Source: Natronomonas salsuginis (GTDB taxonomy: Archaea; Halobacteriota; Halobacteria; Halobacteriales; Haloarculaceae). Taken from it: a DNA stretch of 64,000 bases. The DNA lies in the NCBI RefSeq assembly GCF_005239135.1, contig NZ_QKNX01000003.1, positions 62,001-126,000 on the forward strand, in the 5' to 3' direction. Made by a program: the position numbers and the translations under genes. The notes below the pieces were generated by a model. The model saw only the letters and a list, made by a program, of their open reading frames with translations, was not told the origin of the DNA and ran no database searches. Shown piece by piece: positions 36,106-43,522 of the stretch (position 1 is the first letter of the stretch; each line of letters begins with the position of its first letter).

Positions 36106-36944
36106 CGGTCACCCCCGCTCCGGTAGGCTTCGCCGTCGCCCGCCGATTCGGCGGCGGCGAGCTGGTCGAGGATCGGACCGGCGGAAGACGCGTTCGCGTC
36201 CAGCGAGGATCGCGGACCTGCCGTCCGGCAAGTCCGCTCACCACCATCGGCCGTCGTCTCCTCGCCGAAGGCAGCCGTGGCGGGCGTCCTGCCCGCGTCG
36301 GGTTTCTCGGCGTAGGCGACGGTGTAGTAGTCGCGTTCGGCGAGTTCCGCGGGATCGTCGGTGACGATCGATTCGTGGCCGTGCATGAACAGCCGACGGC
36401 CGTAGGTCACCTCGTAGCCGGCCTCGACCAGCGTCTCGTGGGTCGCCGGTACGTCGGTCACCTTGAACAGGACGAGCCGGTCGGGGCCGACTGGGGCCGC
36501 CCCGCGCGCTGCCTCCCGGAGGACGAGTTCGGAACCCGCCGTGATTTCGACGCCGAACGCGGTCGCGAAGGCGGTCACCGTCGAGACGCCCGGGACAGTC
36601 TCCACGTCGACGTCGGGGTGGAACCGATCGAGCGTCCGACGCAGGTGGCCGAACGTCGAGTAGACGTTCGGATCCCCCAGCGTGACGAAGGCCGCGGTGC
36701 CGTCGCGGGCGGCGGGGGCGACTTCGCCCGCGGCCGCCTTCCACGCCCGGCGGAGTTCGTCCTCGTCGCGCGTCATCGGGAAGTCGAGGTCGCCGAGCTG
36801 ATCCTCGGAGACGTACTCGGTGGCGACGCCTCGCGAGAGCCGGCCGGGGGCGTACACCACGTCCGCGTTTTCGAGCGTTTCGCGACCCTGCACGGTGATC
36901 AAGCCGGCGTCGCCGGGGCCGAGGCCGACGCCGTACAGCGTCAT
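36102..36944 (-). CDS. cbiL: CbiL, cobalt-factor II C20-methyltransferase
   Basis: A 280-residue SAM methylase with LYGVGLGPGDAGLITVQGRE at the start, FVTLGDPNVYSTFGHL, and PGVSTVTAFATAFGVEI. The last ~50 residues form an unusual tail. It includes ERTCRTAGPRSSLD, encoded by an imperfect palindrome (about 36210-36240), so the C-terminus appears extended by an inserted mini-element. It overlaps cbiT and cbiF by four bases each. Confidence 0.9.
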   Translation of the reverse strand: MTLYGVGLGPGDAGLITVQGRETLENADVVYAPGRLSRGVATEYVSEDQLGDLDFPMTRDEDELRRAWKAAAGEVAPAARDGTAAFVTLGDPNVYSTFGHLRRTLDRFHPDVDVETVPGVSTVTAFATAFGVEITAGSELVLREAARGAAPVGPDRLVLFKVTDVPATHETLVEAGYEVTYGRRLFMHGHESIVTDDPAELAERDYYTVAYAEKPDAGRTPATAAFGEETTADGGERTCRTAGPRSSLDANASSAGPILDQLAAAESAGDGEAYRSGGDR

Positions 36945-37480
36945 TTCGCCCCTCCCGAGACGACGTAGACGGGGTTGTCGGAATCGAAGCTCGTCGCGCC
37001 CGCGAGTTCGTAGCCCGTCGACACCTGCACCTGCAGGACCTCATCGAAGAGGTCGCGGGCCTTGAACGCCCGGACGGCGTCGCCCGCCACTTCGAGCCGC
37101 GAGACGTTCATCACGATGCGGTCGACGCCGATCTCGGCCGCGCGGTCGAGCACCGCCTCGTAGTTCCGCGAGCCGCCCAGAAACAGGGCATCGGCGTCGT
37201 CGGGGATCCCGTCGGGGGCCTCGGCCTCGATCAGCTCGACGCCGCCGATCCCGTTGGCCGCGAGGTTCTGTCGCGTTGTTTCGAGCCGTTTGGGCTTGCG
37301 CTCGATCGCCGTCACGCGCCCGGCGCGGCGGGCGGCCTCGATCGTCACCGCGCCCGTGCAGGAGCCGACATCGACGAAGTGGTCGTCGGGGCCGAGGTCG
37401 AGCTTCCCGAGCGTGACGGACCGGACCGCCGGTTTCGTCGGCCCGGCCTTCGCGTCGTGTGGAAGCGCTGTGCGTGCCAT
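36941..37480 (-). CDS. cbiT: CbiT, cobalt-precorrin-6B C15-methyltransferase / decarboxylase
   Basis: A 179-residue Rossmann methylase. The SAM loop is DVGSCTGAVTIEAARR (near residues 37-52), with the binding acid in TAIERKPKRLE. A preceding KAGPTKPAVRSVTLGKLDL matches CbiT. It methylates C15 and removes the C12 acetate carboxyl. It is the first gene of the eleven-gene minus-strand operon, so its promoter (37481-37540) controls the set. Confidence 0.92.
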   Translation of the reverse strand: MARTALPHDAKAGPTKPAVRSVTLGKLDLGPDDHFVDVGSCTGAVTIEAARRAGRVTAIERKPKRLETTRQNLAANGIGGVELIEAEAPDGIPDDADALFLGGSRNYEAVLDRAAEIGVDRIVMNVSRLEVAGDAVRAFKARDLFDEVLQVQVSTGYELAGATSFDSDNPVYVVSGGAK

Positions 37481-37504
37481 GGGCGTACAACTGCATCGAG
37501 CTTC

Positions 37505-37535
37505 AAAACAATTTTGGTTGTTTTAGAACAATTTT
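37505..37535. promoter_or_regulatory. cbiT operon operator with three AACAA half-sites
   Basis: AACAA (37507), TTGTT (37518) and AACAA (37527) alternate in orientation with centres 11 and 9 bases apart, about one helical turn each. The first pair is part of a perfect inverted repeat, AAAACAA-TTTTGG-TTGTTTT (37505-37524). The block lies 25-55 bases before ATG 37480, covering the expected core promoter. The 9-mer AACAATTTT is present twice here and once before the HTH gene at 18684. Confidence 0.5.
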
Positions 37536-37689
37536 ACTTTGGTGGAGTGAAAGTCGAGAGGTGGCTGCGGCTCGCGGCTGACGAGCGATTCCGGACGAAT
37601 TTTGGAGAGAGTTCGGTGTGACTCCGAACACATCCCGGACATATCTCGGAAATTCTTCATCTGCTCGACGGTCGACCGTTCGCCCGCAG

Positions 37690-39099
37690 ATGTCGAACCA
37701 CAAACGACGGACGATTCTCAAGACGGTGGGCGGTGTCGCGGTCGTCGGAACGCTCGCGGGGTGCGCCGGGAACGGCGGCGAGTCGGAATCGACGCCAGAA
37801 CCCACACCGGAGCCGACCGAGGAACCGACGCCAGAACCGACCGAGGAACCGACGCCGGAAGCGAACGCGGCGCTCCGCGTGACGCATCTGTCGCCGGACG
37901 CACCGAACGTCGACGTCTACGTCGATGGGGACACCGTGCTCGAGGACGTGCCCTTCCGCGCCGTGAGCGACTACCTCGACCTCCCGTCGGGCGAGTACGA
38001 CGTGATGATCACGGCCGCGGGCGACATGGACACCGTCGTCTTCGACGAGACGCTCGAGGTACCGGCCGGCGAGTTCACCGCCGCCGCGCTCGGTGAACTG
38101 GCCGAGGAGAACCAGCCGTTCGCCGTCGAGGTGTACGAGGACGACGTGTCGAATCCCGAGGGGATGGCCAGAGTTCGACTGGTCCACGCGTCGCCGGACG
38201 CGCCCAACGTCGACGTGACCGTCGACGGGGAACCGCTGTTCACGGACGTGCCCTTCGGTGCGGCCGGCACCGTCGAGGTCCCCGCTGACGAGTACGAACT
38301 GGAGATCCGGCCCGCCACCGAGAACACCGACGGCGACGTCGTCGCCACCTTCGATCTCGCGCCCGAGGCGGGCACGGTGTACACCGCGTTCGCGGTCGGC
38401 TACCTCGCGCCGGGCGACGCCCCCGCCGACGTGCCCTTCGACCTCGAAGTCGTCGTCGACGCGAGCTACGACGTCGAGGAGCCCGACCCCGAGGCGTCGC
38501 TGCGGGTTGCACACATGTCGCCGGACGCACCCAACGTCGACGTCTACGTCGACGGCGACGCCGTACTTCAGGACGTGCCCTTCCGCGCCGTGAGCGACTA
38601 CCTCCAGCTTCCGGCCGGCGAGTACGGCGTGATGATCACGGCGGCAGGCGATATGGACACCGTCGTCTTCGACGAGACGCTGTCGCTGACCGGGAACGAG
38701 TTCACCGCGGCGGCGCTCGGCGAGCTGGCCGAGGAGAATCAGCCGTTCAATGTCGAAGTGTACGAGGACGACGTGTCCGACCCCGGCGATATGGCGCGGG
38801 TTCGCCTGATCCACGCGTCGCCCGACGCGCCCAACGTCGACGTGACCGTCGACGGCGAACCGCTGTTCACGGACGTGCCCTTCGGTGCGGCCGGCACGGT
38901 CGAGGTCCCCGCTGACAACTACGAACTCGAAGTGCGACCGGCGACGGAGAACACCGACGGCGACGTCGTCGCTACCTTCGACCTCGCACCCGAGGCCGGC
39001 ACGGTGTACACCGCCTTCGCCGCCGGCTACCTCGCGCCGGGCGACGCCCCCGCCGACGAACCCTTCGACCTCGAAGTCGTCGTGGATTCCGGCGCGTAG
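37690..39099 (+). CDS. DUF4397 lipoprotein with internal tandem duplication
   Basis: A 469-residue exported protein from ATG 37690. The signal is KRRTILKTVGGVAVVGTLAGC, with twin basic residues and a lipobox cysteine, then a Pro/Thr/Glu linker with TPEPTEEP repeats. Two nearly identical blocks of about 200 residues follow (first LRVTHLSPDAPNVDV, second LRVAHMSPDAPNVDV), each with two DUF4397 units, spaced 621 bases. DUF4397 is an extracellular beta-domain of unknown function. The high similarity of the blocks suggests recent duplication or gene conversion. Confidence 0.85.
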   Translation: MSNHKRRTILKTVGGVAVVGTLAGCAGNGGESESTPEPTPEPTEEPTPEPTEEPTPEANAALRVTHLSPDAPNVDVYVDGDTVLEDVPFRAVSDYLDLPSGEYDVMITAAGDMDTVVFDETLEVPAGEFTAAALGELAEENQPFAVEVYEDDVSNPEGMARVRLVHASPDAPNVDVTVDGEPLFTDVPFGAAGTVEVPADEYELEIRPATENTDGDVVATFDLAPEAGTVYTAFAVGYLAPGDAPADVPFDLEVVVDASYDVEEPDPEASLRVAHMSPDAPNVDVYVDGDAVLQDVPFRAVSDYLQLPAGEYGVMITAAGDMDTVVFDETLSLTGNEFTAAALGELAEENQPFNVEVYEDDVSDPGDMARVRLIHASPDAPNVDVTVDGEPLFTDVPFGAAGTVEVPADNYELEVRPATENTDGDVVATFDLAPEAGTVYTAFAAGYLAPGDAPADEPFDLEVVVDSGA

Positions 39100-39187
39100 C
39101 CGGGGAATCGGCCCTCCAGCAGATGCCCGACCGATCTCGGCTCGTCGCAGCGATACTTTTAGGCGAGTACGCGGAGTCTGTGCGGAC

Positions 39188-39466
39188 ATGGAGGCCGTCC
39201 TGTGGTACGTTTTGACCGGTACCCGGGGCGGCCCCAACCGCGTTCGCATCCTCCGGGCGGTCGACGATCGCCCCCGGAACGCGAACCAGTTGGCGGACCA
39301 TCTGGGTCTCGACTACACGACGGTGCGACACCACCTCGACGTGCTCAGAGAGCACGACATCGTCGGCCGGACGGGCGACGACTACGGGACGGTGTACTAC
39401 CCGACGGAGTACACACAACGGAACTGGGATCTCGTCGAGGAGATCGCCGAGGAGCTACCACTATGA
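39188..39466 (+). CDS. small winged-helix transcription factor (ArsR-like)
   Basis: A 92-residue protein, essentially one winged helix (NANQLADHLGLDYTTVRHHL recognition region; wing GDDYGTVYYPTEYT). ATG 39188 is chosen because an A/T box (ATACTTTTAG, about 39153-39162) lies 26-35 bases upstream. It is followed after 31 bases by a small membrane protein. Such HTH/membrane pairs are common in haloarchaea, and the membrane protein may be the regulated partner. Confidence 0.75.
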   Translation: MEAVLWYVLTGTRGGPNRVRILRAVDDRPRNANQLADHLGLDYTTVRHHLDVLREHDIVGRTGDDYGTVYYPTEYTQRNWDLVEEIAEELPL

Positions 39467-39497
39467 CCGACACGACGCACACGGGAGCGAACCGCGC

Positions 39498-39809
39498 ATG
39501 ACCACGATCGACTGGATAGATATTGCACGCGTCAGCGTGGCGGCGAACACGGGGATGTTGCTCGCGCTCGTGTGGATCTGGGGCCGCAACTACGCGACGT
39601 TCCGCTCGAAGCACTCGCTCGGGCTGGCGGCGTTCGGCAGCCTGCTCCTCGCACAGAACGCGCTGTCGCTGTACTTCTATCTGTTCCACCCGGTGCTCGC
39701 GGGCTGGTTCGCCACCGACATGCCGCCGCTGGCGTGGCAGGCGAACATCGTCATCCACGTGTTCCAGACGGTCGCGCTCGTGTTCTTGCTGTGGGTGACG
39801 TGGGACTGA
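39498..39809 (+). CDS. three-helix membrane protein next to HTH gene
   Basis: A 103-residue protein with three hydrophobic segments (VAANTGMLLALVWIW, LAAFGSLLLAQNALSLYFYL, VFQTVALVFLLWVTW). It has no motif that I recognise. It is likely in an operon with the winged-helix gene at 39188. It is the last gene before the accessory island; its end is seven bases from the convergent small zinc protein gene. Confidence 0.65.
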   Translation: MTTIDWIDIARVSVAANTGMLLALVWIWGRNYATFRSKHSLGLAAFGSLLLAQNALSLYFYLFHPVLAGWFATDMPPLAWQANIVIHVFQTVALVFLLWVTWD

Positions 39810-39816
39810 CGGGCGG

Positions 39817-40095
39817 TCATATTGGTCTATATCGCTCGGCTCCGAATCTCTCATTTAGACGTTCGGCGAACGCTTCTGCTCGCTCGTGAGCGTCGTCTTT
39901 CGTGTCAACCGACTCAAGCCCGATTCGACCGAGAGATAACTCCCGACCGCATCCGTTGGGTAGTAGACAGCAGTAGTGAACCTTCCAGCCCGTCGCCTCG
40001 TCTTTGAGTCCGTAATAGAGAGGTTCGGCGCAATATCGACAGCGAGCAGAGGGGTGCTTTTTGTACAACATCTCGGGAAAGCGTCCCCGCGTCAT
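39817..40095 (-). CDS. small zinc-binding protein divergent from mcrB
   Basis: A 92-residue protein from ATG 40095. Cysteines in ARCRYCAEPLYYG and HYCCLLPNGCG could bind one zinc ion (two CxxC-like knuckles). A charged C-terminal helix follows. I do not recognise the family. It is divergent from the McrB gene with 63 bases between starts, so it may be a regulator or accessory part of that defence locus, or simply a neighbour. Three or four extra codons upstream are possible. Confidence 0.5.
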   Translation of the reverse strand: MTRGRFPEMLYKKHPSARCRYCAEPLYYGLKDEATGWKVHYCCLLPNGCGRELSLGRIGLESVDTKDDAHERAEAFAERLNERFGAERYRPI

Positions 40096-40158
40096 CGTTG
40101 ATAAACGCCGCCATCGCGGTCGCATACTTTTATACCCCTGACGGGACAGCGCTACGTA

Positions 40159-41727
40159 ATGGCATACGACGGGCCGACAGTCTTCCTCGCGCCGTACGGG
40201 AACGCCGCCGCGCAGGAAAACTTTCAGCGAACCGTTCTCGATGGGCTTTCGGGATCCGAAGTCGCGGCCTACTCGGATTCACATTCGTCCGGAGACACCG
40301 TTCGCATGTGGGGTACGAAGGAGACGGTTTCGGGGACGTGGCGGCAGATCGATCCCGGCGACTACCTCCTGTTTTATAAAGACGGTGGCTACGATCACGC
40401 CGCCGAAGTCATCTCGACCGAGCGAAACGAATCGCTCGGCCGAGCGGTGTGGCCGAATCACGAAGAGGGAAAACCGTGGGTCTGTATCATCTATTTAAAA
40501 GAGCCGATCGAGACAAACATCGACTCCGAAGAGATCCACGGTCTCGCCGGCCACGATATCTCCTATACGATGGGGTTCAGTTCGCTGAACGACCTCGGAC
40601 TCGGTGGCATCCGCGGACGGTACGGTTCCGTCGAGAACCTCGTTCACGGACGCCCGGCCGCCAGCGATCGATCGACGGAACAGGCGACGCTCGACGGCGG
40701 CCCAGAGCCGGATATATATACGGAGCCGTCGATCGATCTGCCGGCTGAAACATTCGATTCGCTGTATTTCCACGACGAGCAACGCGAGGAACTGATCGAA
40801 TCGATAACGGCCGCGTTGAACGCAGGAAAACACCTCATATTCACCGGCCCACCCGGAACGGGAAAGACCGAAATCGCCCGGCAGCTCTGTTCGTATTTAA
40901 ATACTGAATATCCGCATATATATACCGGACAGCAGCTCACGACCGCGACGGCGGATTGGTCGACGTTCGAGACGGTCGGCGGGTACATGCCGGGCGAATC
41001 CGACGGGGAGAACCTCTCGTTCGAGCCCGGACAGGTCCTGCGACGGTTTAAAAAGGAACGTACGCAGCGGAACGAACTGCTCGTCATCGACGAGATCAAC
41101 CGCGCCGATATCGACAAGTCGTTCGGCCAGCTGTTCACCCTCTTATCGGGGCAGGCCGTCCAGTTGCCGTACCGACGCGACGGCGAGGAAATCGAGGTCG
41201 TTCCGGCGTCCGATTTCGACGGGCAACTGGCACCCAACCGATACGTCGTCCCCGCTTCGTGGCGGATTTTCGCGACGATGAACTCCTACGACAAGACCTC
41301 CCTCTACGAACTCTCGTACGCGTTCATGCGTCGGTTCGCGTTCATCCACGTCGACGCGCCCGAAATCCCGCCCGGACGCGAGGAAAGCAGTGAACTCGTT
41401 CGATCGTACGCAGACGTGTGGGGAATCGACGCCAACGACGACACGCTTCGGGACGTAGGGGAGATCTGGTTCGCGGTCAACGCGACGGAAAACGGACGCA
41501 ATATCGGACCCGCGATAATCAAAGACATTCTGTCGCACGTCAACGGACGAGAGATCGACCGACGAGCCGCCCTCTCCGGTGCCGTCGCGAGCTACGTGTT
41601 CCCGCAGTTGGAAGGTGTGCCGAACAGAGGCCAGATCGTTTCGCGAATCGCCCATACGGACGTGGTCGATCGCGGGCGGTTGGGTCGATTGGCCGGTGAC
41701 GTTCTCGGTGTGACCGTCGATGGATAG
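40159..41727 (+). CDS. McrB-like AAA+ GTPase/ATPase with N-terminal PUA/EVE-like reader domain
   Basis: A 522-residue protein. Residues 1-~165 have the pattern of a PUA-like EVE/YTH domain (VRMWGTKETV...WRQIDPGDYLLFYKDG...AVWPN), which binds modified bases. The motor has Walker A GPPGTGKTE (near 229), Walker B LLVIDEINRADIDKSFGQL (near 310) and an McrB-type MNSYDKT loop (near 373) followed by MRRF. McrB hexamers drive the McrC nuclease on modified DNA. It overlaps mcrC by eight bases. Several A/T-only words (40372, 40492, 40712, 40894, 40916) stand out in its codon use. Confidence 0.85.
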   Translation: MAYDGPTVFLAPYGNAAAQENFQRTVLDGLSGSEVAAYSDSHSSGDTVRMWGTKETVSGTWRQIDPGDYLLFYKDGGYDHAAEVISTERNESLGRAVWPNHEEGKPWVCIIYLKEPIETNIDSEEIHGLAGHDISYTMGFSSLNDLGLGGIRGRYGSVENLVHGRPAASDRSTEQATLDGGPEPDIYTEPSIDLPAETFDSLYFHDEQREELIESITAALNAGKHLIFTGPPGTGKTEIARQLCSYLNTEYPHIYTGQQLTTATADWSTFETVGGYMPGESDGENLSFEPGQVLRRFKKERTQRNELLVIDEINRADIDKSFGQLFTLLSGQAVQLPYRRDGEEIEVVPASDFDGQLAPNRYVVPASWRIFATMNSYDKTSLYELSYAFMRRFAFIHVDAPEIPPGREESSELVRSYADVWGIDANDDTLRDVGEIWFAVNATENGRNIGPAIIKDILSHVNGREIDRRAALSGAVASYVFPQLEGVPNRGQIVSRIAHTDVVDRGRLGRLAGDVLGVTVDG

Positions 41728-43066
41728 AGACGAACTCGTCGCCGGGCTCTCACAGGACATCCTTACGTACGTGATGCACGGCTCGTTTCCCGAAAACCAC
41801 GTCGCGGCAGAACTCAAACCGAACGGGCTCGACGAGCGCTTCGACGATTTCGAGTCGCTCGTTCGGCTGCACTTCATACTCAAGCCGGGCGTCGTCGACT
41901 TCGTCGAAGCGCTCCCGAAGCGGCTCCGGAACATCAAGACGGGGACCGAGACGACCACGACGGTCTCTCGGGGGAGCGTTTCCGGTCGAATAGACTGGCC
42001 ATCGACGGTGAAACAGCGCTACTCCACGAACCCGCACAATCGCGCGCTGTTCGTCTGCGACGACCGATCCGAGAGCTACGAGATCGCCGAGAACATCGTG
42101 TTGAAGCGGCTGCTCTCGGTCATTTATAACACGTTGGACGACTGTGAGGCGTATCTCCGGGCGGACTACGAGTGGGTGACCCATCGGTGGCGCGAAAACC
42201 TCGAACTCGTCGATGTCATGCGCCGGACGTTCGAGCGGAACGTCCACGTCAAACGAATTCGCGATCCGGAAACGTACGAGCCGACGGATCGGATGTTACA
42301 GCGAGCCGAGACGGCGCGAACGCCTTTATATACCGACGCGGCGGCGCTGCTTCGGTCGTATCGGGATAGCCTCGACGCCGATCGGGAGGCCATGACCGAA
42401 CTGCTTGAACAGACGGCGATCACGCCGGACGACGAGGAGACGCTCTTGGAGCTCTACGTCCTCTTTCGATTCGTCGCCGCGATCGAATCGCTTCGCGAGG
42501 AGTCGTTCACCCTCTCGACGATCGTCTCGGACTCACAGGCGATCGCCCGGATGGTCGACGACGACGCCGAGATAACGCTGTATCACGACAACTCCGCGAG
42601 AGAACGAGGGCTCTCGTTCGTCCCGGAAAACTTCGAAAAGGAGCGGACTGACCTCACGCGAAGCGAGATGGTCCAACGCGAGACCCGTGAAGTGCTCTCT
42701 ACGTATTTCGAGAACGACGAGTTCCGCCGAACGACCGGACGACCAGACGTCATCGTCCTCGAAATTGACGCCGACGGTCGGCAGGAGTACCTCATAACCG
42801 AGATCAAGAACTCGACGAACCCACAGACGATCCGGTCGGGGATCAAAGAGACGCTCGAATACCTCGCGTTCCTGCGGCAGAACGGCGAGTTCGTCTTCGA
42901 AGACGACACCGCGTACTTCGGCTCCGGCTGGAACGGGCTGCTCGTCGTGCAGGACATCGAGGAGTCCCAAACGGCGGCGCTCGACGAACAGCGTTCGATC
43001 CGGATTCTCCAAGCGTCCGAGGTCGAGTCGAAACTGCGGACGGTCCTCGAATCGGTCGTGAACTGA
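41720..43066 (+). CDS. McrC-like nuclease subunit, PD-(D/E)xK type
   Basis: A 448-residue protein. The N-terminal ~300 residues are helical and beta-rich and resemble McrC/DUF2357 proteins. The C-terminal nuclease site is visible as GRPDVIVLE (near 339) followed by YLITEIKNS (near 360), the D...ExK signature. With the McrB-like protein it forms a modification-dependent (type IV) restriction system. The start overlaps the mcrB end by eight bases. The stop at 43064-43066 is five bases from a restriction-enzyme stub. Confidence 0.8.
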   Translation: MDRDELVAGLSQDILTYVMHGSFPENHVAAELKPNGLDERFDDFESLVRLHFILKPGVVDFVEALPKRLRNIKTGTETTTTVSRGSVSGRIDWPSTVKQRYSTNPHNRALFVCDDRSESYEIAENIVLKRLLSVIYNTLDDCEAYLRADYEWVTHRWRENLELVDVMRRTFERNVHVKRIRDPETYEPTDRMLQRAETARTPLYTDAAALLRSYRDSLDADREAMTELLEQTAITPDDEETLLELYVLFRFVAAIESLREESFTLSTIVSDSQAIARMVDDDAEITLYHDNSARERGLSFVPENFEKERTDLTRSEMVQRETREVLSTYFENDEFRRTTGRPDVIVLEIDADGRQEYLITEIKNSTNPQTIRSGIKETLEYLAFLRQNGEFVFEDDTAYFGSGWNGLLVVQDIEESQTAALDEQRSIRILQASEVESKLRTVLESVVN

Positions 43067-43070
43067 TCGA

Positions 43071-43364
43071 GCGCTTATAAACGCCTTCGTCCCCCACGCC
43101 GTCGACGAGGCCGGCGGCTTCGCGGGCTTTCGGGAGACGGCGACGAAGACGAACTCGCTGGTGGATCGCCTCGAAGCGCTGACGCTGCCGCGGCTCGCGG
43201 ACGTGGCGGACGGGCTGGAACGGTATATAAATGCCGTCGAGCGCGCCGAGGAGCTGGAGGCGAAGATCGAAAAGACCGATCGGTTGATCGACGAGATCGT
43301 TTATGAATTGTACGGGCTGACGGACGAGGAGATCGCGATCGTCGAGGAAGCGGTCGGGGAGTAA
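43071..43364 (+). pseudogene. C-terminal stub of a type IIG-like restriction-modification enzyme
   Basis: The frame from 43071 reads as protein without an upstream start (INAFVPHAVDEAGGFAGFRE, then TKTNSLVDRL, and DEIVYELYGLTDEEIAIVEE to the stop). The ending with YELYGLTEEEIxIVE is the usual C-terminus of Eco57I/type IIG methylase-nucleases and related large modification enzymes. About 98 codons remain. A GTG at 43161 could start a 67-residue piece, but loss of the rest makes it a remnant. It abuts the mcrC stop, which marks a replacement junction. Confidence 0.7.
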
Positions 43365-43367
43365 CAT

Positions 43368-43522
43368 CCGCGCGAGCGAAGTGAGCGCGGTTCTCCGAGC
43401 TGAACCCGATGTGGTTCGAAAGACCGCAGGGCAGTCTTTCGTCATTGCCGGACACGGTCCGGCAAGCAGCCAGAACGCAGAGCGTTCTGGCCACATCACG
43501 AGAGAGTGCATACGCTCTCTCG
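43368..43522. ncRNA. cloverleaf-like multi-hairpin element
   Basis: A closing stem GATGTGG/CCACATC (43408-43414 with 43491-43497) encloses three perfect hairpins: CGAAAGAC/GTCTTTCG (43417-43441), TTGCCGGAC/GTCCGGCAA (43445-43465) and CCAGAACGC/GCGTTCTGG (43470-43490). Flanking hairpins are CCGCGC/GCGCGG (43368-43390), GGTTC/GAACC (43389-43406) and CGAGAGAGTG/CGCTCTCTCG (43499-43522). Joints are only 0-4 bases, giving a compact four-way junction. It is not a tRNA: no anticodon arm, no T-loop. It may be a structured RNA or a palindromic mobile unit. Confidence 0.55.

Noticed and set aside
43408-43497. A tRNA gene in the cloverleaf-like block
   Set aside because: The arm lengths are wrong (8-9-pair arms, no seven-base anticodon loop, no GGTTC-type T-loop), and no CCA-end context fits. 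No tRNA was found elsewhere in the window either.
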